The notes beneath the pieces are model-generated. The model had not been told where the DNA came from. It searched no databases and was given only the letters and a program-made list of their open reading frames with translations. A stretch of 64,000 nucleotides of DNA, taken from NCBI GenBank assembly GCA_016712525.1, contig JADJQX010000008.1:248001-312000 (forward strand). Direction: 5' to 3'. Source of the stretch: Myxococcales bacterium. Its GTDB lineage: Bacteria > Myxococcota_A > Polyangia > Polyangiales > Polyangiaceae. Position numbers and translations under genes: made by a program. Numbering within the stretch: position 1 is the stretch's first letter; each line of letters opens with the position of its first letter. This document shows, in pieces, positions 8,604 to 17,255 of this stretch.

Positions 8604-9725
8604 ATGGCCGAAGAGCGCACGCTCGATCGAGACGCGGCCTCGGCCCAACGCGCGCGAAAGCGTGCCTCGTGGCCCCGCGACGGGCAGGTGCTCGTGGCGT
8701 CGGTGCTCGTGCACGTGGCGCTCGCGGCGGCGCTCCTTCGACCACGGGCTCCGTCGCCTCCGGCCCTCGCGAAGGGTGCCGACGATGCCGCCGAGATCGA
8801 GCTCGATCTCGCACCGCCCCCGCGCCCCGACCTCCCCACGGGGCCGCCCGCCGAGGGCTCGCCGCCCGAGCGAGGTGCGCGCGACGTGAGGCCCTCTCTT
8901 CGAGCTCCTCGCGCCCCGAGCGAGCCTGTCGCCGCGGCGCCCGGCTCGGACGAGCCCATCGCCGAGCCGCCCGACTCTCCGCTCGGCGCGCCATCCCCGG
9001 CGGGTTCGGCGCGCCCCTCCCTCGGGCTCGCCGACCTCGGCGTCGGAAAGAACCCGTTCGTGCCCGGGCGGTCCGACGCGGCGACAGTCGCGCCCGGCGC
9101 ATCGTCGCCCCCGAGCGATGTCCCGTCGGCCAAAGAGCGCGTCGAGGCGGCGCTCCGCGAGAGCGCGCGGGCACGCGAGGCGGAGCTCGGTCTCGGCCCC
9201 GACGGGCCCGTTCGAGCCGCCCTCGCCGAAGCGATGTACGCGAGCGACGCGCCGGTCAACGGCATGGTCCGGTTCTCCGTCGTCGCCGACGGGCGCGGCC
9301 ACGTGCTCTCGGTCGAGGCGGTCTCCGGAGACCGGGGCCTCTCGGCCTATCGATCCATGGAGAGCCTCGCGCGAAAGAAGCTCGCGAGCGCGGTCCTTCG
9401 GCTGCCTTCCACCGCGAAGGGAGCCAGGCTCGAGGTGGTGGTCACGTCGGCGTGGAAGCTCCCGAGCGGGCACGACCCGGGCGCCAAGATCTCCCTCTTC
9501 GGCCAAGACCTCACGAAGGGCGGAGGCAAGGCGGCCACGCAGATCGCGGTGCTCCCCCTGCCCAAGGTGGTGTGCGTCTCGGCCGACGATCCCAAGAACG
9601 AGCTCAAGCTGCCGCTCTGCGGGATCTCGGCGCCGCTCGTCGCGACCGACGGGGACCCCGCCGATATCGGCGCCAAGCCGAGGCGCATCGTGTCGACGAA
9701 GGTCGCGTCGAGCCAAGTGCTCTGA
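8604..9725 (+). CDS. TonB-like energy-transducer family protein
   Basis: This 373-residue protein has a short charged cytoplasmic N-terminus, one membrane helix (about 28-46) and a long Pro/Ala/acidic linker (about 48-190) of the kind that spans the periplasm. A C-terminal domain follows around residues 205-295 (NGMVRFSVVADGRGHVLSVE) resembling the TonB C-terminal fold used to touch outer-membrane receptors. A further ~75-residue tail follows that I do not recognise. No exbB/exbD is nearby, so coupling to proton motive force is unproven. Myxobacterial TonB-domain proteins also occur in multi-protein machines unrelated to iron uptake. It converges with the next gene across a 20-bp gap. Confidence 0.68.
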   Translation: MAEERTLDRDAASAQRARKRASWPRDGQVLVASVLVHVALAAALLRPRAPSPPALAKGADDAAEIELDLAPPPRPDLPTGPPAEGSPPERGARDVRPSLRAPRAPSEPVAAAPGSDEPIAEPPDSPLGAPSPAGSARPSLGLADLGVGKNPFVPGRSDAATVAPGASSPPSDVPSAKERVEAALRESARAREAELGLGPDGPVRAALAEAMYASDAPVNGMVRFSVVADGRGHVLSVEAVSGDRGLSAYRSMESLARKKLASAVLRLPSTAKGARLEVVVTSAWKLPSGHDPGAKISLFGQDLTKGGGKAATQIAVLPLPKVVCVSADDPKNELKLPLCGISAPLVATDGDPADIGAKPRRIVSTKVASSQVL

Positions 9726-9745
9726 CTCGACCCCGGCGTGGCCCG

Positions 9746-10855
9746 TCACGGCCGCGGCGAGACGACGTCCGTGAGGCACGTCGCGTCGCGGAGCGGACCG
9801 TCGTCTCCCCAGAAGCGATATGGCGTGTACCAGAACCCACCGAGCGTGCCTCGGCTCGCGCGCCGCCACGCTCCGACGAGGTAGCCGAAGTCGCGGAGGC
9901 TCCGCTGATCGACCGACCCTCCGATCGCGTCGAAGGCCATGAAATCACCGAGGTATTCGGATTGGAGGTACGGGTCCGTCACGAGGTAGGCGACCTTCGC
10001 CCCGAGCCCCACCACGACAGCGCCAGCGTTGCGGAGGTTCGTGTGTGTGTGGTCCGCGCACGGGTCCACGACGATCCGCGACGCCGGGATCCCGAAGCGG
10101 CACCGCGCGACGTGCTCGAGCGCGAAGGCCTCGACGAGGTCCGAGTGCACGGCGCCCCCGCTCACCACGAGGACCGGCGCCACGCCGTCTCGAACCACCG
10201 CCGCGCCGCGCTGGGCGCGAAGGACGTTGACCCCGAGCTTCTCGAGCTCCGCGCCGTCGAGCGCTCGGCACGTGTCCCCCGGCTTCGCCCCGACGAGCAC
10301 GCTCGTGTCTTGGCGAAGGGCGCCGTAGCCCGGAACGAGCGCGGCCGCGTAGGGGTAGCGCCTCGGCGTCTCGATCGCGGAGAGCGCGCGAAAAACCGCC
10401 GCGTTGTGCCGCGCGGCCGACTCGCGCACCTCCGTAGGCAAGCTGCACGAGAGCTCCCGCGGGAGCACCGCGAGGTCGCCTCGCGCGACGCGGTCGTAGA
10501 GCGCCGCGCGACCCAGAAGGTGCGCGCGCGACGTGACGACGTCGCTCGGGAAGCCGCAGCCCGCGGGCACGGGCCCGGCCCGAAGCCCTCGCTCGTCGTG
10601 CGAGACCTCGACGTAACAGCTCCGCGACGTGTCGAGCTCGGGGAACGAGGTGTGGGAGCTCGCGTCGCGATCGTAGTCGACCGCTCGTCGCCACTCGCCG
10701 CAGAGGAGGTCCGCGCGCGCAGGCACGGGCGCTCGGCCGAGGCGCGGGGGCGTGCGCGCCGCGAGGGTCGTGAGGTCTCTCGCGCACCCGAGGCCGAGCG
10801 AGGCGACGAGCACCACGAGGACCGAGCTCGTCCTGCGTTCCTTGCGCCGCGTCAT
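9746..10855 (-). CDS. DUF218 (YdcF/SanA/ElyC-like) lipoprotein
   Basis: A 369-residue protein with a lipoprotein signal (MTRRKERR then a hydrophobic run ending LGLGC, Cys about 24). The C-terminal half (about 185-320) carries the DUF218 pattern: VLVVSGGAVHSDLVEA, then a cysteine/His-rich VDPCADHTHTNLRNA, where the THTNLRNA part matches the conserved T-x-x-N region. DUF218 proteins are implicated in envelope carbon and peptidoglycan-related functions (ElyC, SanA), but the activity is unknown. The N-terminal ~160 residues are not part of the usual domain and are unassigned. The ATG chosen gives a proper lipoprotein signal; an upstream frame extension would bury it. Confidence 0.72.
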   Translation of the reverse strand: MTRRKERRTSSVLVVLVASLGLGCARDLTTLAARTPPRLGRAPVPARADLLCGEWRRAVDYDRDASSHTSFPELDTSRSCYVEVSHDERGLRAGPVPAGCGFPSDVVTSRAHLLGRAALYDRVARGDLAVLPRELSCSLPTEVRESAARHNAAVFRALSAIETPRRYPYAAALVPGYGALRQDTSVLVGAKPGDTCRALDGAELEKLGVNVLRAQRGAAVVRDGVAPVLVVSGGAVHSDLVEAFALEHVARCRFGIPASRIVVDPCADHTHTNLRNAGAVVVGLGAKVAYLVTDPYLQSEYLGDFMAFDAIGGSVDQRSLRDFGYLVGAWRRASRGTLGGFWYTPYRFWGDDGPLRDATCLTDVVSPRP

Positions 10856-11040
10856 CTCGACGAGGGTAGTTCGGGCGGGTTGGCGGTGCGGCGCCATTTT
10901 TCCAATCTCCGAGCCTCGCGCGACGTGGTGCACCGCGTCGGCGCAGGTTCGCCCACACGGCCCACATACGCCGACAAAAGCGCGCCCCGTCGTGGCCGTT
11001 TGGTTGTCCGTCGAGGGCGCACAAACTAGCCTCGTGCATC

Positions 11041-11634
11041 GTGAATTTCCGCGTCCTTGCCGGTCTTTGTCCCCTGCTCGCCTCGGCGCTCCTCGTGGCC
11101 TGCGCCGACCGTCCGAAGTCCGACTCCGGCGAGTCCGTGCCGTCGGTCTCGGCGGGCAAGCTCACGAAGAGCGCGGTCACCCTCCCGGCCGTTCCTCGCG
11201 ACGAGGCTGCCCGGGCAGCGCTCCCTGCCGCCGAGCGCGCCAAGATCGACGAGTCCTTCGTGCCGGTGCTCGTGCCCCGCGCTGCCGCGACCGACGTTCA
11301 CCTCGTCGTCGAGGCGGGCTTCTACGCGTACTCCGGCCGCATCGACGCGAAGCTCGGCGACGGTCGCACCTCGGTCGCGACCATCGCCATCCAGGGCAAT
11401 CGTTTCGCGCACGAGCACCCTGATTTCCCCAAGGACGTGAGCACCCACACCTTCCGAGGCACACGCGGCCTCTTCACGATCAACGAGGGGATCACGACCG
11501 CCACGTGGGCCGAGAACGGGGCGACCTACTCGGTCGACGTCGAGTGCAGCCTCTCCGAGGACACGCGCTGCCAGGACGAGAGCTTCGTCCTCGAGGTCAC
11601 GAAGAGCCTCGCGTTCGTCGGAGGTCGCCCGTGA
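11041..11634 (+). CDS. Small lipoprotein of unknown function
   Basis: This is a 197-residue predicted lipoprotein with a GTG start, hydrophobic signal and lipobox LLVAC (Cys about 21). The mature part contains a beta-rich region (about 80-190) with DVHLVVEAGFYAYSG and a paired-cysteine stretch ECSLSEDTRC. I do not recognise a family. Its stop overlaps the GTG start of the M23 peptidase (GTGA), so the two are probably translationally coupled and co-transcribed with the aldo/keto reductase further on. Confidence 0.72.
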   Translation: MNFRVLAGLCPLLASALLVACADRPKSDSGESVPSVSAGKLTKSAVTLPAVPRDEAARAALPAAERAKIDESFVPVLVPRAAATDVHLVVEAGFYAYSGRIDAKLGDGRTSVATIAIQGNRFAHEHPDFPKDVSTHTFRGTRGLFTINEGITTATWAENGATYSVDVECSLSEDTRCQDESFVLEVTKSLAFVGGRP

Positions 11635-12653
11635 GCCGCGCCCTCGCCCTCACCCTCGCCGCGGCCCTCTCGGCCGGTTCGCTCACCGCCCTCCCGTCGG
11701 TCGCGCACGCGCAAGCGTTCACGTACGATCCCGCCGGCACGCTCGTCCCTTCCCGGTCGGGGCGAGGGCGGGTCGACGCCAAGGTCTACGCCCCGACGAT
11801 GCGCTTCCCCATGGAGCAGGCGCGCGCCTTCGCGAACTCCCAAGTGTACGGGAACGGCGGCGGACAAGGCCCTGGTGGCGGCCAGTGCGACGCCGTGAAC
11901 TACGCCTACCCGTGGCACGACAACTACTGCGAGTCGCGCTCCTACTCGATGCCGCTCTGCCCGGCGGGCACGGGCCACCAAGGGCAAGACATTCGGCCTG
12001 CGACCTGCGTCAAGGACACCCACTGGGCCGTCGCCGCGGAGGCGGGCACCATCACGAGCGTCGGCAGCTACTCCGTGTATCTTACAGCTGCCGACGGCAC
12101 GCGCTTCGACTACCTCCACATGAGCCAGGTTCAGGTGGCCGTGGGCGCGCGGGTCACGAAGGGCCAGCGGCTCGGCAAAGTGTCGAACGTCTTCGGGGGC
12201 ACTCCCACGACGATTCACCTCCACTTCAACATTCGTCAGAGCGTCGCCAACGTGGGCGCGGTGTACGTGCCCCCGTACACGTCGCTCGTCGAGTCGTACA
12301 AGCGCGCGAACGGCTTGGCTCCCACCCCCGACGCCGGCGCGGCCGACGCGCGCGCCACCGACGCACGCGCCACCGACGCACGCGCCACCGACGCACGCGC
12401 CACCGACGCACGCGCCGCCGACGGAGCCGTCCTCCCCGAGGAGCCCGAGGAGCCGGGCGTCCCGGTCGGGCCCGAGAGCCCCGACGAGCTGCCGACCCCC
12501 GAAGGTGAGCTCCAGGCCGAACAGGGAGCGGGCCTCGAGCCGATCGCCGAAGAGGGGTGCAACGGCTCGGGCTCGGCCCCCTCGTACGGGCTCGTCGGCC
12601 TCGGCGCGTTCGTGTCGCTCGCGGCGCTCCGCCGACGCCGCGTCAAGGCATGA
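11631..12653 (+). CDS. Secreted M23 (LytM-type) metallopeptidase with MYXO-CTERM-like tail
   Basis: A 340-residue exported protein: signal peptide with AHA-QA cleavage near residue 27, a cysteine-rich N-domain, and a LytM/M23 domain (about 112-215) with HQGQD (His 116, Asp 120), YLHMS and IHLHF supplying the zinc ligands and catalytic His. M23 enzymes cleave peptidoglycan cross-bridges or peptides. A low-complexity linker with five DARAT-type repeats follows. The C-terminus is GC-x-G-S-G, a hydrophobic helix and RRRR, resembling the MYXO-CTERM surface-sorting tail, although with one cysteine only. The GTG start overlaps the stop of the upstream lipoprotein gene, and the stop overlaps the next ATG. 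Confidence 0.85.
   Translation: MSRALALTLAAALSAGSLTALPSVAHAQAFTYDPAGTLVPSRSGRGRVDAKVYAPTMRFPMEQARAFANSQVYGNGGGQGPGGGQCDAVNYAYPWHDNYCESRSYSMPLCPAGTGHQGQDIRPATCVKDTHWAVAAEAGTITSVGSYSVYLTAADGTRFDYLHMSQVQVAVGARVTKGQRLGKVSNVFGGTPTTIHLHFNIRQSVANVGAVYVPPYTSLVESYKRANGLAPTPDAGAADARATDARATDARATDARATDARAADGAVLPEEPEEPGVPVGPESPDELPTPEGELQAEQGAGLEPIAEEGCNGSGSAPSYGLVGLGAFVSLAALRRRRVKA
12345..12419 (+). repeat. Five in-frame 15-bp tandem repeats inside the M23 gene
   Basis: Unit GACGCACGCGCCACC (Asp-Ala-Arg-Ala-Thr) occurs five times; the first and last units have small changes. It encodes the linker between the peptidase domain and the C-terminal sorting-like tail. In-frame copy-number change is possible. 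Confidence 0.9.
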
Positions 12654-13495
12654 AGGAGCGGCCGCTCGGGCGCACCGGGCGCCGCTTGCCGATCGTCGGC
12701 CAGGGCACCTGGCGGCTCGAGAGCGAGAGCCGGGCCGAGGCCGTGCGCGCGCTGCAGAGAGGCATCGAGCTCGGTCTCACCCACATCGACACGGCGGAGC
12801 TCTTCGGGAGGGGGGCCGTCGAAGAGCTCGTGGGCGAGGCCATCGCGGGCTACCGCGGCTCGGTCTTCTTGTCGTCGAAGGTCGTCCCCGAGCACGCCAC
12901 CTACGCGGGGACGCTGCTCGCGTGCGAGCGCTCGCTCCGCAGGCTCCGCACCGACAGGCTCGATCTCTACCTCGTCCAGCGCCCTTCGGAGCACCCGCTC
13001 GAAGAGACGATGCGCGCCATGGAGACGCTGAAACACGAGGGGAAAATCCTGCACTACGGAGTGAGCAACTTCGACGTGGCGGACCTCGAGCACGCATGCA
13101 CCCTCGTGGGCGCCGAGAACGTCGCCTGCAACCAGGTGCTCTACCACCTCGGCGAGCGCGACATCGAGCACGTGCTGCTCCCCGTCTGCGAGCGCCTGGG
13201 CGTCTCGGTCGTCGGGTACTCGCCGTTCGGTTCGGGCGACTTCCCCGACCCCGCGAGCCCCGAGGGGCGCGTCTTGGTCGACATCGGGAGAAAGTACTTC
13301 GTCGGGCCGAGGGCCGTCGCGCTCGCGTTCCTCGTGAGGCGCGACTCGCTCTTCGCCATCCCGAAGGCGACGACCCCGGCTCACGTCGACGACAACGCGC
13401 GCGCAGGGGCCCTCGAGCTCACGCCGTACGAAATCGCTCGCATCGACGCCACCTTCGGGCTCGGCCCGCCTCGCTCACACCTGCCTACTGTGTAG
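12650..13495 (+). CDS. Aldo/keto reductase family protein with altered catalytic tetrad
   Basis: This 281-residue protein follows the AKR TIM-barrel pattern (GRTGRRLPIVGQGTW, HIDTAELFG, SSKV, DLYLVQRP, YGVSNF, GYSPFG, AIPKA). Two of the four catalytic residues differ from the family rule: the Tyr of the DTAxxYG motif is Phe 52 and the His of the LLHWP motif is Gln 110; Asp 47 and Lys 77 remain. Ordinary carbonyl reduction is therefore doubtful, although NADP(H) binding seems intact. The ATG overlaps the stop of the M23 gene (ATGA), so it is probably coupled to it. The last 11 bp overlap the end of the convergent HD-protein gene. Confidence 0.83.
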   Translation: MKERPLGRTGRRLPIVGQGTWRLESESRAEAVRALQRGIELGLTHIDTAELFGRGAVEELVGEAIAGYRGSVFLSSKVVPEHATYAGTLLACERSLRRLRTDRLDLYLVQRPSEHPLEETMRAMETLKHEGKILHYGVSNFDVADLEHACTLVGAENVACNQVLYHLGERDIEHVLLPVCERLGVSVVGYSPFGSGDFPDPASPEGRVLVDIGRKYFVGPRAVALAFLVRRDSLFAIPKATTPAHVDDNARAGALELTPYEIARIDATFGLGPPRSHLPTV

Positions 13496-14147
13496 GAAAG
13501 CTCCAGGGTGGCTCGAACCCGCACTCGGCCGCGAGCGCGTCGACGAAGGCGCGCATGAACGCGACCCGAGGGGCCGCGAGCGTACGCGCCGTGGCCGTGT
13601 GGAGCCGCTCGGGGATGCGAAAGAGCTTCTTCGCGAAGTGATCGAGGGCGTTCTTGCGGTCGTCGAGGGCGCGCGACGCGGCGAACGGATCGGACGGGTC
13701 GTAGAAGCGGCTCCGCATCTCGGCGGCCGTGGCCATGCACCGCGCGACGCCGACGGCCCCGATCGCGTCGAGCCGATCGGCGTCTTGGAGGATCTTCCCC
13801 TCAAGGGTGGTCGGCAGGGCGCCCTTCGAGAAGGCGTGGTCACGGATGGCGTCGCTCACGGAGACCACGAACGCGCGGCTCGCGCCATGCTCACCGAGCA
13901 CCCGAGCCGCCTCGATCGCGCACAAGTCTCCCGACGTGTGCGACTCGGGGTGGTCCTTCGGGAGGTTCACGAGCTCGTGGAGCAAGGCCGCGATCCGACA
14001 CACGTCGACGTCGGCCCGCTCGGCCTCGGCGAGCCGCGTGGCGTTCTCGACCACCCGGAGCACGTGAGAGGCGTCGTGGCTCGCCGGCGCCCCGACGAGT
14101 CGGCCCAACGCGACGGGTAAAAGACCGCCGTAAAGATCCGAGATCAT
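13485..14147 (-). CDS. YedJ-like HD-superfamily phosphohydrolase
   Basis: A 220-residue protein similar in layout to E. coli YedJ: first His in SHDASHVLRV, then LLHELVNLPKDHPES where the usual His-Asp pair is His-Glu, then ILQDADRLDAIGAVGVARC and the LDDRKNALDHFAKKL helix. HD proteins hydrolyse phosphate esters or nucleotides using divalent metals; the substrate here is unknown. The Asp-to-Glu change may still bind metal. The ATG overlaps the stop of the LOG gene by four bases (ATGA), pointing to a two-gene operon. Confidence 0.85.
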   Translation of the reverse strand: MISDLYGGLLPVALGRLVGAPASHDASHVLRVVENATRLAEAERADVDVCRIAALLHELVNLPKDHPESHTSGDLCAIEAARVLGEHGASRAFVVSVSDAIRDHAFSKGALPTTLEGKILQDADRLDAIGAVGVARCMATAAEMRSRFYDPSDPFAASRALDDRKNALDHFAKKLFRIPERLHTATARTLAAPRVAFMRAFVDALAAECGFEPPWSFPTQ

Positions 14148-14743
14148 GGCCCTTTTGGCCCATCCACCCACTTCGAGCCGTAGACGGGGCGCTCGAACGA
14201 GCAGAGCTTCTCGACGAGCTCGTGCGGGTCGGGATCGGACACGAAGAGGCCCTCGTGCTCCGGCAGGGCGAACCCCTCGATCACGGCGTGCCGCACGAGC
14301 GCACGGAAGGGCTCGAAGTAGCCTCCCACGTCGAGCAGGCCCACGGGCTTCGTGTGGAGGCCGACCTGCGCCCACGTGAGGACCTCGAAGAGCTCGTCGA
14401 ACGTCCCGAGCCCGCCCGGCAGCGCGACGAAGGCGTCGGAGCGCTCGATCATCCGGGCCTTGCGGGTGTGCATCGAGTCGACGATGTGGAGCTCCTTGAG
14501 GCGCTCGTGCCCGACCTCCTTCGCCTCGAGCCACCGCGGCAAGATGCCGATCACGTCGCCGCCCGCGTCGAGCGCGGCGTCCGCGACGGCCCCCATGAGC
14601 CCGACGCTCGCGCCGCCGTAGACGAGGGTGATCTGCTTTCGGGCGAGGGCCCTCCCGAGCTCGATGGCCGCCTCGCGGTACTCGGGGCGGGCCCCGGGGC
14701 GAGAACCACAATACACACACACGCTTCCGAGGGTTCGTCTCAC
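14144..14743 (-). CDS. LOG family protein (putative cytokinin riboside 5'-monophosphate phosphoribohydrolase)
   Basis: This 199-residue protein has the lysine-decarboxylase-like/LOG fold with SVCVYCGSRPG at the N-terminus, LVYGGASVGLMG and the diagnostic PGGLGTFDELFE. Family members release free base from nucleoside 5'-monophosphates (cytokinin activation in plants; AMP-type substrates in bacteria). The annotated GTG start has GAAGG directly adjacent, and a second GTG seven codons later, behind GGAAG, is a reasonable alternative. It is the first gene of the pair with the HD protein and diverges from the kinase gene over only 44 bp. Confidence 0.88.
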   Translation of the reverse strand: MRRTLGSVCVYCGSRPGARPEYREAAIELGRALARKQITLVYGGASVGLMGAVADAALDAGGDVIGILPRWLEAKEVGHERLKELHIVDSMHTRKARMIERSDAFVALPGGLGTFDELFEVLTWAQVGLHTKPVGLLDVGGYFEPFRALVRHAVIEGFALPEHEGLFVSDPDPHELVEKLCSFERPVYGSKWVDGPKGP

Positions 14744-14787
14744 CCTTCGATTCTACACGATTCCGAAAACGACGTATCCTGCCGCCC

Positions 14788-16467
14788 ATGCCCGCAGACG
14801 ACTTCGGCCTCGTCGGTCACACGATCGACCAGCTCCGCTTCGACGAGGTCGTCGACGGCGGCGGCTTCGGTCTCGTGTACCGGGCCACGCACATGGGGCT
14901 CGGCGAGCCCGTGGCCGTCAAATGCCTCCGCATCGACAAGAACGTCGACGAGAAGCTCACGGCCTCGTTTTTCCAGCGGTTCCGTGACGAGACGCGCATC
15001 CTCTACCGGCTAAGCCAAGGCACCTTGGACATCGTCCGGGGCATCTCGAGCGGCACGCTCCGATCGCCGAAGACGAACGAGGACGTGCCCTACATGGTGC
15101 TCGAGTGGCTCGACGGGCACACGCTCTCCCACGAGCTTCGCGGCCGGGTGCAGGCCTCCCGGCCCTACACCATCGACGAGGTCATGGAGCTCTTCGCGCC
15201 GGTCTTCTCGGCGCTCGCGCACGCCCACGCGCAGGGCATCGTGCACCGGGACATCAAACCCGGGAACCTCTTCTTCACGCGCGCGCGCGACGGAAAAATG
15301 CGCATCAAGGTGCTCGATTTCGGCCTCGCCAAGATCTACGAGCCCACCCTCGGTGTGACCCCGAGCGTCGAGACCATGAAGGGGGTCGCGCTCTGCTCGC
15401 CTTCGTACGGGGCGCCGGAGCAGTTCGTGAAGCGCTTCGGCGACATCGGCCCCTGGACCGACGTGTACGCGCTCGGGCTCGTCATCCTCGAGCTTCTCTC
15501 GCTGAAGAAGGCGCGTCACGCCGACACGCTCGTCGAGGGGCTCGGAAAGGCCATCGCCAAAGAGACGGCCTCGCCCACCGCGGAGAGCCTCGGGGTGAGC
15601 CTCCCGCCGGCCGTATCTCTCGTGCTCGAGCGTGCCGTCGCGCGGGAGACGCGGGTGCGCCCGGCGGACGCGGCCCGCTTCGAGCGCGAGCTCCACGAGG
15701 CGATCGCGCAGACACGCGCGGCTGCCGGAGGGGCGCGACGCGAAGGCGGACCGAGCGCCATGGCGGCGACCATCGTGAGGCCCGACGCGCAGGCCGACGA
15801 CCTCAAGGCGACGAACGTGCTCCCCCCTCGCTCCGCGGCGCCGAACGCGCTGAAGAGCACGGCGCTCCTCCCTCAAGGCATGGGCCCACAGAGCATGGGC
15901 GCCGCGATGCCGCCGCGGACGTCCTCCAACTCTCAGCTGGCCGCGGTCCGTCCTTCGAGCCCCCCGGGCCCTCCAGGGCACGCCGCGCACAGAGCGCAGC
16001 CCGCCCCCCACGGACCGCCCCAACACGCCGCGCACCCCGGCGCCCACCCCGCCCACGCGAACGCCCACCTCCACGCGCAACAGGCCGGGAGGCGCCCCTC
16101 GCACGGGGCGATGGCTTCCCCGTTTCCGCCGCGAGGGCCGGAGAATCGCCCCTCGTCGGGCCCTCCGCAGCCGATGCTGAGCCCTCTCCCCGGTCCACCG
16201 CCACCCATGCCGGCGACGATGTACGGGCAAGGCGGCTTCATGCGCGTCCCGCCGTCGGCGAACGGGCCTTCGTCGTCCCAGGGCGACCGCGTCTCGAGCG
16301 TGAGCGCCCAAGGGCCGGCGCAGGCTCCTGGGAACGGCAAGCTCATCGCGGTCGTGCTCGCGTTCGTCTCGGCCGCGCTCATCGTGGGGGCGTACATCGC
16401 GTACGACAAGCTGGTTCGTCACGGCACGTTCGCCCCCGCGGCGGACCACGCGGAGGGTCACGCATGA
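14788..16467 (+). CDS. Transmembrane serine/threonine protein kinase
   Basis: A 559-residue Hanks-type kinase. The catalytic domain (about 15-300) has GGGFGLV, VAVK (Lys 45), IVHRDIKPGN (Asp 155) and LDFG (Asp 177), so it should be active. A Pro/His/Ala-rich linker of about 190 residues follows, then one membrane helix (about 518-539) and a short His-containing tail. The kinase faces the cytoplasm, with only a short segment outside, so a ligand-binding sensor domain is missing. No Shine-Dalgarno is seen. The ATG of the next gene overlaps its stop codon (ATGA), linking it to an NAD(P)-binding protein. Confidence 0.9.
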   Translation: MPADDFGLVGHTIDQLRFDEVVDGGGFGLVYRATHMGLGEPVAVKCLRIDKNVDEKLTASFFQRFRDETRILYRLSQGTLDIVRGISSGTLRSPKTNEDVPYMVLEWLDGHTLSHELRGRVQASRPYTIDEVMELFAPVFSALAHAHAQGIVHRDIKPGNLFFTRARDGKMRIKVLDFGLAKIYEPTLGVTPSVETMKGVALCSPSYGAPEQFVKRFGDIGPWTDVYALGLVILELLSLKKARHADTLVEGLGKAIAKETASPTAESLGVSLPPAVSLVLERAVARETRVRPADAARFERELHEAIAQTRAAAGGARREGGPSAMAATIVRPDAQADDLKATNVLPPRSAAPNALKSTALLPQGMGPQSMGAAMPPRTSSNSQLAAVRPSSPPGPPGHAAHRAQPAPHGPPQHAAHPGAHPAHANAHLHAQQAGRRPSHGAMASPFPPRGPENRPSSGPPQPMLSPLPGPPPPMPATMYGQGGFMRVPPSANGPSSSQGDRVSSVSAQGPAQAPGNGKLIAVVLAFVSAALIVGAYIAYDKLVRHGTFAPAADHAEGHA

Positions 16468-17144
16468 AGGTGTTCGTCGCAGGGGCCACCGGCGCGACCG
16501 GCCAGGTGTTCATCCCGATGGCCGAAAAAGCGGGTATCGAGCTCACCCTCCACGTCCGCCCCCAATCCCGGGAGAAGTCGCCCCTCGGGAGCGATCCGCG
16601 CGCCGCGGTCTTCGATCTCGCGGACGAGGCCGCCCTCGACACGGCGCTCCGAGGTCACGACGCGATCGTCTCGTTCGTCGGCACCATGCGGAGCCGCTTC
16701 GCCCAAGGCGACGACTACGCCTCGAGCGACGTCGCGTCCGCGAAGAGCCTCGGAGCCAGCGCCGAGCGCGTGGGCGTGCCTCGCATCCTCTTGCTCAGCT
16801 CCGTCGGCGCGGGCGGCGCGGGCGCTTACCTCAAAATGAAGCTCGAGTGCGAACAGGCCGTCCAGCGCCCGGGCATCGCGTGGACCGTCTTTCGGCCGAG
16901 CGTGCTCGTGAGCCCCGAATGGGCCGCCGACGGCACCCACGGCAAGCGCCGCTCGCCTCCGGGGCTCTCGGCGCTCTTCGCCGGCCTCGGCTGCCTCCCC
17001 GGTCTGCGCGGCTTCGCCGACGACACGAAGCCCATCCCCCTCGAGCGCGTCTGCCAGGGCTTCGTCGACGCGCTCCTCCACCCGGACGCGTACCACGACC
17101 GCGTCGTGCTCGGGCGCGATCTGTGGAAATTGCCGATGCCCTGA
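16464..17144 (+). CDS. NAD(P)-binding atypical SDR (NmrA/YwnB-like)
   Basis: This 226-residue Rossmann protein starts with VFVAGATGATGQ (GxxGxxG, residues 3-14) and has the atypical short-chain dehydrogenase layout: LLLSSVGAGGAG at about 110, YLKMKLECEQ (Tyr/Lys pair) and a WTVFRPSVLV strand. Proteins of this group may be reductases or redox-sensing NAD(P)H binders. Start and stop overlap with the upstream kinase (ATGA) suggests coupled synthesis and a functional link, for example redox input to the kinase. That link is inference. Confidence 0.83.
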   Translation: MKVFVAGATGATGQVFIPMAEKAGIELTLHVRPQSREKSPLGSDPRAAVFDLADEAALDTALRGHDAIVSFVGTMRSRFAQGDDYASSDVASAKSLGASAERVGVPRILLLSSVGAGGAGAYLKMKLECEQAVQRPGIAWTVFRPSVLVSPEWAADGTHGKRRSPPGLSALFAGLGCLPGLRGFADDTKPIPLERVCQGFVDALLHPDAYHDRVVLGRDLWKLPMP

Positions 17145-17255
17145 GGCGCCCACCACGGCCCCCCTGCGGGGTCGGGAGCGGCCTCGCGCGTCGACGTCGC
17201 GCGGCATGTGGGATAACGCGCCGCACCGGGGAAAAAAGCTGGTAGTGGCGGGCAC

